From NCBI GenBank assembly GCA_965227935.1, contig CBDDGS010000056.1, positions 40,783 through 104,782 of the forward strand: 64,000 nt of DNA, read 5' to 3'. The position numbers and the translations under genes are program-made. Each line of letters starts with the position of its first letter. The stretch's first letter is position 1. The stretch comes from JAWPMT01 sp965227935. GTDB lineage: Bacteria; Bacteroidota; Bacteroidia; Cytophagales; Cyclobacteriaceae. Below the pieces are notes generated by a model, which was given only the letters and a program-made list of their open reading frames with translations, did not search any database and had not been told where the DNA came from. Of this stretch, positions 1 through 7,884 are shown piece by piece.

Positions 1-1230
1 GTGGTGTGGAATGCCGAAACTGGCGAGGCCATTTACAATGCCATTGTTTGGCAGGACAAGCGGACGTCTGACTATTGCGAACAGCTCAAGGGCAAAGGGC
101 TTAGCGATACTGTGCGTGCCAAGACGGGATTGGTGATTGACTCTTACTTCTCAGGCACCAAGATCCGTTGGATGCTCGAGAATGTGAAAGGCGCAAGGGA
201 ACTGGCGGAGGCTGGCAAACTTCGGTTCGGTACGATCGATACCTGGTTGATCTGGAAGATGACCAAAGGAGAAAAGCACGTCACAGACTATTCCAATGCC
301 TCTCGGTCCATGGTCTACAATATCAAAGACTTGAAATGGGACGAGGACCTGCTGGCGGAGCTTGGTATACCCGCTTCTATGCTGCCGGAAGTACAGGGCT
401 CCAGTTCGGACTTTGGTACATTCAAGACCAGTGACGGCGATATCCCCATCTACGGTGTGGCGGGCGACCAGCAAGCGGCACTCTTCGGCCAGGCTTGCTT
501 CGAGGAGGGCGATGCTAAGAATACTTATGGTACTGGCTGCTTCATGCTCATGTACATGGGCCAGAATCATAAGGCCTCGGAAAACGGGTTGCTAACAACC
601 ATGGCTTGTAGCCTCGACGGATCTCCTGCCTATGCCTTGGAGGGTAGTATATTCATCGCTGGAGCTGCCGTTCAATGGCTGCGCGATGCATTGAAAGTCA
701 TTGATTCGGCGTCAGATTCAGAGTACTTTGCCCAGAAGGTGAAAACCAACGATGTGTATCTCGTGCCCTCATTTGTGGGGTTGGGAGCACCATACTGGGA
801 TCAATATTCCCGCGGCGCCATATTCGGTCTCGGTCGGGATACGGGCAAAAACCATATCATCAAGGCGGCCCTGGAGTCCATTGCTTTCCAGACCAGGGAT
901 GTGTCGGAAGCGATGGAACAAGACTCAGGCATCAAAATGACGAGTCTTAATGTCGATGGCGGAGCTACGGCGAACAATTACCTGATGCAATTTCAAGCAG
1001 ACATTCTCGGAACAATTGTGGATCGCCCGGTGATTACAGAATCAACGGCCCTTGGGGCTGCCTACCTGGCTGGTCTTAAGGCTGGCGTGTGGCAAGCGGA
1101 CGACCTCAAGCAAGTGAGAAAAACAGAGAAGCAATTCTCGCCAACCATTGCAGATGGGGAGCGGGAGCAACTCTACAAGACGTGGAAGAAAGCAGTGGAG
1201 CGAACATTTAATTGGGCGAAGGACGAGTAA
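1..1230 (+). CDS. glpK: Glycerol kinase, 5' end cut by the window edge
   Basis: Cytoplasmic FGGY-family kinase that makes glycerol-3-phosphate from glycerol and ATP. The visible 409 residues begin inside the N-terminal domain (YNAIVWQDKRT, a GlpK hallmark), so roughly 85 residues of the usual ~495 lie outside; the GTG at base 1 is only the first visible codon. The C-terminal domain shows GVAGDQQAALFGQ and NTYGTGCFMLMY, then VDGGATANNYLMQFQADI, which is the FGGY signature. The stop overlaps the start of glpD (TAATG), so the two are translationally coupled; the product of one is the substrate of the other. Identification is firm. Confidence 0.96.
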   Translation: MVWNAETGEAIYNAIVWQDKRTSDYCEQLKGKGLSDTVRAKTGLVIDSYFSGTKIRWMLENVKGARELAEAGKLRFGTIDTWLIWKMTKGEKHVTDYSNASRSMVYNIKDLKWDEDLLAELGIPASMLPEVQGSSSDFGTFKTSDGDIPIYGVAGDQQAALFGQACFEEGDAKNTYGTGCFMLMYMGQNHKASENGLLTTMACSLDGSPAYALEGSIFIAGAAVQWLRDALKVIDSASDSEYFAQKVKTNDVYLVPSFVGLGAPYWDQYSRGAIFGLGRDTGKNHIIKAALESIAFQTRDVSEAMEQDSGIKMTSLNVDGGATANNYLMQFQADILGTIVDRPVITESTALGAAYLAGLKAGVWQADDLKQVRKTEKQFSPTIADGEREQLYKTWKKAVERTFNWAKDE

Positions 1231-2876
1231 TGAATTTATTAGGATCAGCTAATCGAGCGGCGCTCGTAGAAAAGATAAAGGATGAGCAGTATGACCTGTT
1301 GGTTATCGGCGGAGGTGTGACAGGTGCAGGCATCGCCCTTGATGCGGCGACCAGAGGTCTGCGCACTGTGCTCGTAGAAAAGAATGACTTCGCCTCAGGC
1401 ACCAGTAGCAAGTCAACGAAGCTCATCCACGGAGGATTGAGGTATCTGAAGCAATTCGAAATACAGCTCGTGCGAGAAGTCGGCCGGGAGCGCGCGGTTG
1501 TGCACAACCTTGCCCCCCATCTCGTCATCAATGAGAAGATGGTGCTGCCACTTATTACCGACGGTACGTATGGTAAGATGCTCACCTCCATTGGGCTGAT
1601 GGTGTATGATGTGCTTGCCGGCGTGGAGAAGGAAGATCAGCGGAAGATGCTGACCAAGGAAGAGATGTTGGAAATGGAGCCGCTGATTCGTGAGGACTTA
1701 CTGGAGGGAGGCGGAATCTACGCCGAATACCGCACGGATGATGCCCGCCTGACAATGGAGATATTGAAGACTGCCAAGCAATACGGTGCTGATATCATCA
1801 ATTACGCGGAAGCCGTGGACTTCATCTACACAGATGGACGAATCACGGGAATTAAGTGGCTGGACAGACTTACGAACAAAGAGAACACACTGTCCGCCAA
1901 ATACACGATCAGTGCTGCTGGCCCTTGGGTTGATCAGCTGCGGGCGAAGAACAAGTCGCTGACTGGCAAGTTTCTGCACCCCACCAAGGGCGTGCACATC
2001 GTGGTATCCCGAGAGCGGTTTCCTGTCAATCATGCCATCTACTTCGATGTGCCCGATGGGCGGATGATTTTTGCCGTGCCGCGAGATAGGGTGACCTACG
2101 TAGGGACCACAGATACAGACTACGATGGGGACTTGGATGATGTGCGAACGGACCTCGCCGATGTCCAGTACCTGATTGACGGTGTCAACCACATCTTCCC
2201 AAAGGTGAATCTGCAGGTATCGGATGTAGAATCTACATGGGCGGGGCTTCGTCCATTGATTGAAGAGGAGGGAAAATCCGCTTCCGAGCTTTCTCGCAAG
2301 GACGAGATCTTCGAAAGTGAAACAGGGTTGCTGTCGATCGCAGGTGGGAAGCTCACGGGCTACCGAAAGATGGCGGAACGAATAGTGAACAAAGTCGCTG
2401 AGAAGATGAGCGAGGATCACGATCGCGACCTCAAACCCTGCCAGACGGAAAACACGGTACTCGTCGGAGGAGTCTTTTCCAGTCAAAAAGATGTGAAGCA
2501 ATACACCCAGTCAATTGCGGAGAAATTGGAGAAACTCGCGCCGGAGCTGAAAAACAGGGCTGAGTACCTGGTCAGTAATTACGGCCGACAGACAGGAGAG
2601 ATACTCTCGCAGTATGACCAGAAGGCGGGTTCCCCAGAGGAAAGGATGGCTTTGTGTGAGTTGGAATTCACACTTGAAAATGAGTCCGCTTACACCCTGC
2701 TGGATTTCTTTGAGAGGCGTACAGGTCGGCTGTATTTCGATATCAACTCTATTGCAAAAGTCCGCGGAGTGGTCCTGGAGAGAATGAAGGAGTTTTTCAA
2801 TTGGAGTGAAGAGGAAGTGAAGGTAAACACCGACTATTTGGATCGGGCCATTCGACTGGCCAGTCATTTCGAATAA
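1230..2876 (+). CDS. glpD: FAD-dependent glycerol-3-phosphate dehydrogenase
   Basis: Membrane-associated flavoenzyme that oxidises glycerol-3-phosphate to dihydroxyacetone phosphate and feeds electrons to quinone. The Rossmann FAD motif VIGGGVTGAG lies near residue 25, followed by FASGTSSKSTKLIHGGLRYL, the family signature; the C-terminal DAO_C domain follows (548 residues, usual length). I chose ATG 1230, which overlaps the glpK stop and has GGA/GAG just upstream, over a TTG six codons earlier. It completes glycerol catabolism with glpK, and the two GH13 genes follow on the same strand after 87 bp. Confidence 0.95.
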   Translation: MNLLGSANRAALVEKIKDEQYDLLVIGGGVTGAGIALDAATRGLRTVLVEKNDFASGTSSKSTKLIHGGLRYLKQFEIQLVREVGRERAVVHNLAPHLVINEKMVLPLITDGTYGKMLTSIGLMVYDVLAGVEKEDQRKMLTKEEMLEMEPLIREDLLEGGGIYAEYRTDDARLTMEILKTAKQYGADIINYAEAVDFIYTDGRITGIKWLDRLTNKENTLSAKYTISAAGPWVDQLRAKNKSLTGKFLHPTKGVHIVVSRERFPVNHAIYFDVPDGRMIFAVPRDRVTYVGTTDTDYDGDLDDVRTDLADVQYLIDGVNHIFPKVNLQVSDVESTWAGLRPLIEEEGKSASELSRKDEIFESETGLLSIAGGKLTGYRKMAERIVNKVAEKMSEDHDRDLKPCQTENTVLVGGVFSSQKDVKQYTQSIAEKLEKLAPELKNRAEYLVSNYGRQTGEILSQYDQKAGSPEERMALCELEFTLENESAYTLLDFFERRTGRLYFDINSIAKVRGVVLERMKEFFNWSEEEVKVNTDYLDRAIRLASHFE

Positions 2877-2881
2877 CGGGA

Positions 2882-2895
2882 AGCAAGCGTTTGAT
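2882..2895. promoter_or_regulatory. Possible degenerate LacI-family operator
   Basis: The 14-mer AGCAAGCGTTTGAT sits between glpD and the amylosucrase gene. Its core GCAAGCGTTTG differs at one of 11 positions from the core of the perfect palindrome at 18180-18195, and it is itself a near-palindrome (CAAGC/GTTTG, 4 of 5 pairs). Use as an operator is inference; a chance match is possible. Confidence 0.25.
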
Positions 2896-2963
2896 TATTG
2901 GAAGTACCAGGTACAAATAGCGTTTTAGAGCGGCCAGAGGAGGATTGTGCGAACGAGGCTGTT

Positions 2964-4862
2964 ATGAAGGATTTTAACCAGAGGTTACACCGGTTTTTCC
3001 CTAAAGTGGAAGGTCATTTCAGGCGATTGTATTCGCAGCGGTCCGATGTTGATACCCACGTGGAGGATCTCAAATCCGTCATGCGCAGCCATTGGCGAAA
3101 TCGTCAGCAAGACATCAAAAAACTCGATACAGAGCGACTCGCTGATCCGCAATGGTTCCTAAACCAGCAGTGGGTGGGTATGATGCTGTATGTGGATCTA
3201 TTCAATGTTACGCTCGAAGGCTTTCTGGACAAGCTGGATTATCTGCAGGAGTTGGGGGTGAATTTCGTGCATCTTATGCCGATACTATCCTCCCCAAAGG
3301 ATCACAATGATGGGGGCTACGCTGTCTCCGACTATCGGAAGATTGATGAACGCTTCGGGACGCTGGAGGATCTGCGAAAAGTCAGCGCGGCGCTTAGAGA
3401 GCGCGGCATGTTACTGATGCTCGATATCGTCATCAATCACACCTCCGACGAGCATCAGTGGGCAGAAAAGGCCAAAGCCGGGGACCCAACCTACCAGGAC
3501 TACTATTATCTTTTTCAGGATAGGACCATTCCAGACGAGTTCGAGCGGTCATTGCCGCAGGTTTTTCCTGAAACCGCCCCTGGCAACTTTACTTACATCG
3601 AAGAGTTGGAGCGATGGGTGATGACAGTATTCAACTCCTACCAGTGGGACTTGAACTATACCAATCCGCGGGTCTTTGTGGAGATGTTGGACAACCTATT
3701 GACGCTCTCCAATTGGGGAGCAGACATCTTGCGACTCGATGCGCTGGCCTTTATGTGGAAGAGGATCGGGACCGCCAGTCAAAACCTCGAAGAGGCACAT
3801 CTGCTTGTCCAGGCCTTTAAGGCCTGCATCCAGATCGCGGCTCCTGGCAGCATCTTTCTTGCGGAAGCAATAGTGGCTCCGGAGGAGATCATTAAGTACT
3901 TCGGACAATACGAGGGCGAGCAGACCAATGAATGCGACCTGGCCTACAACGCCACTTTGATGACGTTGCTATGGGAGAGTGTGACCACAAAAAGCAATAA
4001 GCTGCTGCGCGTTTCATTGGACAATGTTCCCAAGAAACCTTCCAACGCGAGTTGGATCACCTACCTGCGATGTCATGACGATATAGGATTGGGCTACGAA
4101 GACCTACACGCTGGCTGGGCAGGTTATGACCCCCATGGTCACCGTCGATTCATTCAGGACTATCTCACAGGAAGGATAGATTGGAGCAAGAGCCGTGGTT
4201 TGCCTTTCATGGAGGACCACTCTAACGGGACTTTTCGGGTGTCGGGAAGTTTGGCTTCCCTGGCGGGCCTGGAAAAGGCGCTACAGTCCGGGGTCAATTG
4301 GCAGGTGCAGCAGGCCATTGATCACATCATCATGCTTCACGGAGTGATACTTTCTTTTGGTGGAATCCCCATGCTTTACATGGGGGATGAGATCGGGATG
4401 CTTAACGACTACGGCTACCGGGATCAAGACGCCAAAAGGGGGGACAACCGTTGGGTGCACCGGCCGAAAATGGATTGGGAAAAGGCCGGGGAAAGGGCGG
4501 ACCCCTCTGCAGTGGAGGGGAGAATATTTCAGGCTGTGCAGCGCCTCATTACCGCCCGAAAGGACATCCGTGAATTCAGTGATGAGAACAATACCTACCT
4601 CTTTGACTGCGGTAATGAACACATCCTGGCTTTTGGAAGATACCACGGACATTCCAAAGTCATTTGTGTATTCAACCTGAATGACCAGGACGAGTGGTTC
4701 GGGATCGATCATCTGCGAAGAGAGGGACTGGCACCTGAGGGTGGGCTGATGGACAGGAGCAACGGATTTGCCATTGACCAACCGTATGAACAGATCAAGT
4801 TGGCCCCTTACGAGTTTCACTGGATTGCCAACGATCCCACACCGGTGAAGAGATTTTATTGA
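2964..4862 (+). CDS. GH13 alpha-glucan enzyme, amylosucrase-like
   Basis: 632-residue member of glycoside hydrolase family 13, closest in motif pattern to amylosucrase (GH13_4), which builds alpha-1,4-glucan from sucrose or hydrolyses it. An N-terminal helical part (about 1-85) precedes the (beta/alpha)8 barrel. The likely nucleophile is Asp259 in DILRLDALAF, the acid/base Glu301 in FLAEAIVAPEE, and the third acid Asp372 in RCHDDIGLG; the last two are amylosucrase-like in context. ATG 2964 gives the length typical of amylosucrases (~635); a TTG at 2898 would add 22 residues without a family match. There is no signal peptide, so it is probably cytoplasmic. Acceptor and donor specificity cannot be read from sequence; glucosylglycerol or sucrose-phosphate activities are alternatives. 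Confidence 0.85.
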   Translation: MKDFNQRLHRFFPKVEGHFRRLYSQRSDVDTHVEDLKSVMRSHWRNRQQDIKKLDTERLADPQWFLNQQWVGMMLYVDLFNVTLEGFLDKLDYLQELGVNFVHLMPILSSPKDHNDGGYAVSDYRKIDERFGTLEDLRKVSAALRERGMLLMLDIVINHTSDEHQWAEKAKAGDPTYQDYYYLFQDRTIPDEFERSLPQVFPETAPGNFTYIEELERWVMTVFNSYQWDLNYTNPRVFVEMLDNLLTLSNWGADILRLDALAFMWKRIGTASQNLEEAHLLVQAFKACIQIAAPGSIFLAEAIVAPEEIIKYFGQYEGEQTNECDLAYNATLMTLLWESVTTKSNKLLRVSLDNVPKKPSNASWITYLRCHDDIGLGYEDLHAGWAGYDPHGHRRFIQDYLTGRIDWSKSRGLPFMEDHSNGTFRVSGSLASLAGLEKALQSGVNWQVQQAIDHIIMLHGVILSFGGIPMLYMGDEIGMLNDYGYRDQDAKRGDNRWVHRPKMDWEKAGERADPSAVEGRIFQAVQRLITARKDIREFSDENNTYLFDCGNEHILAFGRYHGHSKVICVFNLNDQDEWFGIDHLRREGLAPEGGLMDRSNGFAIDQPYEQIKLAPYEFHWIANDPTPVKRFY

Positions 4863-4896
4863 TTAACAAGAGACTTAGCGAGCAAAGGAAAAAGAC

Positions 4897-6579
4897 ATGG
4901 ATAGAGCTTGGTGGAAAGAGAGCATTGTGTACCAGATATATCCCCGAAGCTATCAGGACAGCAACGGCGATGGTATGGGTGATATTCGAGGTATTATCAA
5001 TCGACTGGATCACGTCCAGAGCCTCGGTGTGAATGTCATCTGGCTCTCCCCCGTTTTTCAATCGCCGAATGATGACAATGGCTATGATGTCAGTGACTAC
5101 TGTGACATCCATCCGGAGTTTGGCACGATGGCCGACTTCGATGAATTGCTTGAGGGCATACACCAGCGTGGCATGAAGTTGCTGATTGATTTGGTCTTCA
5201 ACCACTCATCGGATGAGCATGCATGGTTTGAGGAAGCACGGCAGTCCAAAGAAAGCCCCAAGCGGGATTACTACATTTGGAAGGATCCAGCGGCTGACGG
5301 GGGTCCTCCTAACAACTGGCTATCATTCTTTGGGGGTAGTGCCTGGGAGCTAGATGAAGCCACAGGACAATACTATCTCCACTATTTCTCCAAAAAGCAG
5401 CCGGATCTGAACTGGGAAAATCCGACGGTTCGGGAGGAGCTCCATAAGGTCATGACCTTTTGGCTGGACAAAGGTGTGGATGGTTTTCGCTTCGACGTCA
5501 TCTCACTGATCTCCAAGCGGCACTATGAGGATTCGCCGTACGCGGACTTTGGTGCTACGATTTCCAATCTATATGCCAATGGGCCCAGAATTCACGAATT
5601 CCTGCATGAGGCGAACAAGGAGGTGCTGTCAAAGTATGATGTGATGACGGTTGGGGAGGGGCCTGGTATTACGTTGGAGAATGGCCTTGACTATGTCGGC
5701 CGCCACCGGGAGGAATTGAGCATGATCTTCCACTTTGACCACATGTTCATTGACCACGGGGAGGGCGGTAAGTATGACCCCGTCCCCTATGATTTCCTGC
5801 GCTTCAAAAAGATATTCCTCGACTGGGATCGGGCGATGAGCAATGAGGGATGGTCGAGCATCTTTCTGGGGAATCATGACTTTGCGCGGATCGTTTCGCG
5901 CTGGGCGGATGATGGTGAGTATTGGGCGGAATCAGCGAAGCTCCTTTGCCTGATGCTGCTGACCATGAGGGGTACACCTTACATCTACCAGGGCGAAGAG
6001 ATAGGCATGACCAACGTCCAATTCGACAAGGTCGATGATCACCAGGATATTGAAACATGGAACTATATCCGCGAAGCGCAGGCAGCTGGTGTAGAGGATG
6101 CGACGATACTGAAGAACACCAAATGGCAAAGCCGGGACAATGCACGGACACCCATGCATTGGTCGGCAGACGCCCATGGTGGATTCACGACAGGTACCCC
6201 CTGGCTGAAGGTGAACCCCAACTATGGTGACATCAATGTATCCAGCCAGGATATGAATCCGCGGTCGATCCTCAACTTTTATCGGAAGATGATCACCATC
6301 CGGCAGACGTATCCGGCCTTGGTGTACGGGGTGTTTGAACCGTTCGCGATGGATGACCCGAACATCTTCGCCTACTACCGGCAGGATGATGAGTACCAGT
6401 TGCTGGTGGTGCTCAATTTCTCCGCTGAAGAGCAGGTATTTGATCTGGACGTGGCGGTAGACCCGGAGCGGCTGATTCGGATTGTCTCCAACTACCGCAA
6501 CTCGCGGGAGCCGGGTGCCAATGGGCAAATGACGCTGCATCCGTGGGAAGCCGCGCTTTGGAAGGTGAAGCAGGGCTAG
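4897..6579 (+). CDS. GH13 alpha-glucosidase, oligo-1,6-glucosidase type
   Basis: 560-residue cytoplasmic GH13 enzyme of the oligo-1,6-glucosidase / alpha-glucosidase subfamily. It opens with WWKESIVYQIYPRSYQDSNG, carries the calcium-site-like stretch DSNGDGMGDI, and has the catalytic triad Asp200 (DGFRFDVISL), Glu254 (TVGEGPG) and Asp328 (GNHDFAR), almost at the positions known for oligo-1,6-glucosidases (199/255/329). QPDLNWENP follows the family. The residue after NHD is Phe, where Gln, Leu or Asn are commoner, which may bear on substrate choice. It lies 34 bp behind the amylosucrase-like gene with an AAAGGAAAA stretch before its ATG, so the two probably share a transcript. It would release glucose from short alpha-glucosides, perhaps glucosylglycerol given glpK-glpD upstream. 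Confidence 0.88.
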   Translation: MDRAWWKESIVYQIYPRSYQDSNGDGMGDIRGIINRLDHVQSLGVNVIWLSPVFQSPNDDNGYDVSDYCDIHPEFGTMADFDELLEGIHQRGMKLLIDLVFNHSSDEHAWFEEARQSKESPKRDYYIWKDPAADGGPPNNWLSFFGGSAWELDEATGQYYLHYFSKKQPDLNWENPTVREELHKVMTFWLDKGVDGFRFDVISLISKRHYEDSPYADFGATISNLYANGPRIHEFLHEANKEVLSKYDVMTVGEGPGITLENGLDYVGRHREELSMIFHFDHMFIDHGEGGKYDPVPYDFLRFKKIFLDWDRAMSNEGWSSIFLGNHDFARIVSRWADDGEYWAESAKLLCLMLLTMRGTPYIYQGEEIGMTNVQFDKVDDHQDIETWNYIREAQAAGVEDATILKNTKWQSRDNARTPMHWSADAHGGFTTGTPWLKVNPNYGDINVSSQDMNPRSILNFYRKMITIRQTYPALVYGVFEPFAMDDPNIFAYYRQDDEYQLLVVLNFSAEEQVFDLDVAVDPERLIRIVSNYRNSREPGANGQMTLHPWEAALWKVKQG

Positions 6580-6595
6580 GATTTTCGTTTTATCC

Positions 6596-6618
6596 ATGGT
6601 CTGTGGTATACAGACCAT
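6596..6618 (+). terminator. Hairpin after the GH13 gene, weak terminator
   Basis: ATGGTCTGT and ACAGACCAT form a perfect 9-bp stem around a 5-base loop 17 bp after the stop codon. Only TCTTTG follows, so the U-tract is poor. It closes the glp/GH13 operon by position. Confidence 0.5.
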
Positions 6619-6670
6619 TCTTTGCTTTCACATAGAGTGCTGGTTTGTGTGCCACAAACCAGGGAGAAGG

Positions 6671-6858
6671 GCGTCATTCCGGTTTCGCTCTTGGTCTTGC
6701 TGTCGTTTTGTGCTCGTGGTATGCGAATACCGGAATCTTCTGGAGTAGTCTTTCGGAGTTTACTATCAAAAAGCCAGATTCCTGCATCGCATCAGTTGCA
6801 GTCATGGCAACAAGAATTAGCCTAGCTCGCAGGAATGACGGCTTTTTAGAAATTCATA
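6671..6858 (+). repeat. Twin-hairpin intergenic repeat, copy 1
   Basis: Bounded by CGTCATTCC (6672-6680) and its inverse GGAATGACG (6832-6840). Inside are two adjacent hairpins: ATTCCGGT/ACCGGAAT (6675-6682 with 6729-6736) and ATTCCTGC/GCAGGAAT (6778-6785 with 6829-6836). The flank GCTTTTTAGAAATTCA is shared with copy 2. The body is nearly identical to copy 2 at 6901-7090. It resembles paired REP (REPIN-like) or MITE-like non-autonomous elements; no transposase is nearby. Open frames across it are not protein-like. Confidence 0.85.
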
Positions 6859-6900
6859 CCTCTGTCTTTTTGTGCCGTTATTGGTGTTTTCGCCCAACCG

Positions 6901-7090
6901 GCGTCATTCCGGTTTCGCTCTTGGTCTTGCTGTCGTTTTGTGCTCGTGGTATGCGAATACCGGAATCTCTCAGGAGTAGTCATCCAGAGTTTACTGTCGA
7001 AAAAGCCAGATTCCTGCATCGCATCATGTGTAGTGATGGCAATAAGCATTCGCCAAGCTCGCAGGAATGACGGCTTTTTAGATATTCACA
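6901..7090 (+). repeat. Twin-hairpin intergenic repeat, copy 2
   Basis: Second copy in direct orientation, 60 bp after the end of copy 1. The first 68 bases from GCGTCATTCC match copy 1 without a visible difference, and the terminal inverted repeat runs 6902-6910 with 7064-7072. Differences cluster between the two hairpins and in the second loop, as expected if the stems are under constraint or the copies are of different age. Confidence 0.85.
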
Positions 7091-7111
7091 GTTCCTTTTT
7101 GGCTTTAGATC

Positions 7112-7453
7112 TCAGGCCTCTTGCGGCTGGGCGGAGGCTTCCTGTACGAGTGCTGCGACGACTTCGTCGGTGACATCCACGCCCCCACTTAGGTTCTTGT
7201 AAAGGCTCTGGATGGTGTAAATAGGTCCCCAGGGAATACCCCACCATCCCAGTATGAAGGTGAGGAAGGTGAACCCCAATCCTTTGACTACTCCATTTTC
7301 TGTACTTCTGATAAAGTAGATATCAGATGACCGACGGAAGGTCATGATGACGATGGAGATGCAAAACTGGTAGACGACAAACTTGCCTCCGTGCTGGAGT
7401 TCGCGTTGGAGGTCCTGGCCGCTTAGGCCTTCGAGGTTCTTGATTTCTGGCAT
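7112..7453 (-). CDS. Small membrane protein of unknown function
   Basis: 113 residues that I do not recognise by name. A short N-terminal part (NLEGLSGQDLQRELQHGGKF) is followed by a hydrophobic stretch around residues 26-42, the polar motif RRSSDIYFIRSTENG, and a second hydrophobic segment around 58-78 that ends in WWGIPWGPIYT; an acidic tail follows. The WG-rich second segment and the RSSDIYF motif give it the look of a conserved integral membrane protein. It stands alone on the minus strand between the repeats and a non-coding stretch, with no visible partner. Confidence 0.7.
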   Translation of the reverse strand: MPEIKNLEGLSGQDLQRELQHGGKFVVYQFCISIVIMTFRRSSDIYFIRSTENGVVKGLGFTFLTFILGWWGIPWGPIYTIQSLYKNLSGGVDVTDEVVAALVQEASAQPQEA

Positions 7454-7884
7454 AGGACAGTCGTTTTGTTACGTCCAGGAAGGTAGCCCCTTGACTTTGC
7501 CTGACGAACTCCTTTCAAGTGAATTGGAAAAACTAGTGTTTCAAAAGCGTCGTCTCTGTGCTCATCGAGGGTTTTTGGCACAGAAACCCCTACGTGCAGT
7601 AAATGTGCGGCGATGTACCCTCTCCACGGTGGAGGAGCTCATGTGCTCCGTAGGTGTGCGGCTGACCCGCTTAGCGCCGGTCTAGCCGCAAGGCCTGCCC
7701 TGAAGTAGAGACGACTACCTGATGGGCTCGATCTGATCACAGGTTCTCTACTTCAGGGCAATGTGGGCCGGGGCGTCCCAACAGAGACTTTTCAATGCGG
7801 TTAGAAAAAAATTGCATCCCCTAAGCAACCATTTGCGGTACACCCTCCGTATTGCTGGCCGATTGAATGAAACGAACAAACAAT
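7454..7884. other. Structured non-coding stretch
   Basis: No credible gene. Several inverted repeats follow one another: TCTGTGC/GCACAGA (about 7553-7584), CTCCAC/GTGGAG near 7622, GAGCTCATGTGCTC near 7635, and the large stem at 7696-7760. Such density suggests a structured RNA, a decayed element, or both. The last ~60 bases should hold the promoter of the lipoprotein gene, but I see no clear -7 box. Confidence 0.5.
7696..7760 (+). repeat. 16-bp perfect inverted repeat (large stem-loop)
   Basis: TGCCCTGAAGTAGAGA (7696-7711) pairs perfectly with TCTCTACTTCAGGGCA (7745-7760) across a 33-base loop, and ACCTG/CAGGT inside the loop can extend the structure. No T-run follows, so it is not a normal terminator. 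It could be a regulatory RNA fold for the downstream gene or the remnant of a mobile element. Confidence 0.75.

Noticed and set aside
1698..2501. Long minus-strand frame (267 codons) inside glpD
   Set aside because: It is the antisense of a strongly conserved enzyme and shows no domain.
5932..6618. Minus-strand frame (228 codons) inside the GH13 gene
   Set aside because: Antisense shadow; the plus-strand catalytic motifs are decisive.
6645..7070. Open frames of 67-141 codons on the plus strand across the two repeats
   Set aside because: They translate the repeat itself twice over (similar peptides in two copies), have no family pattern and no start signal.
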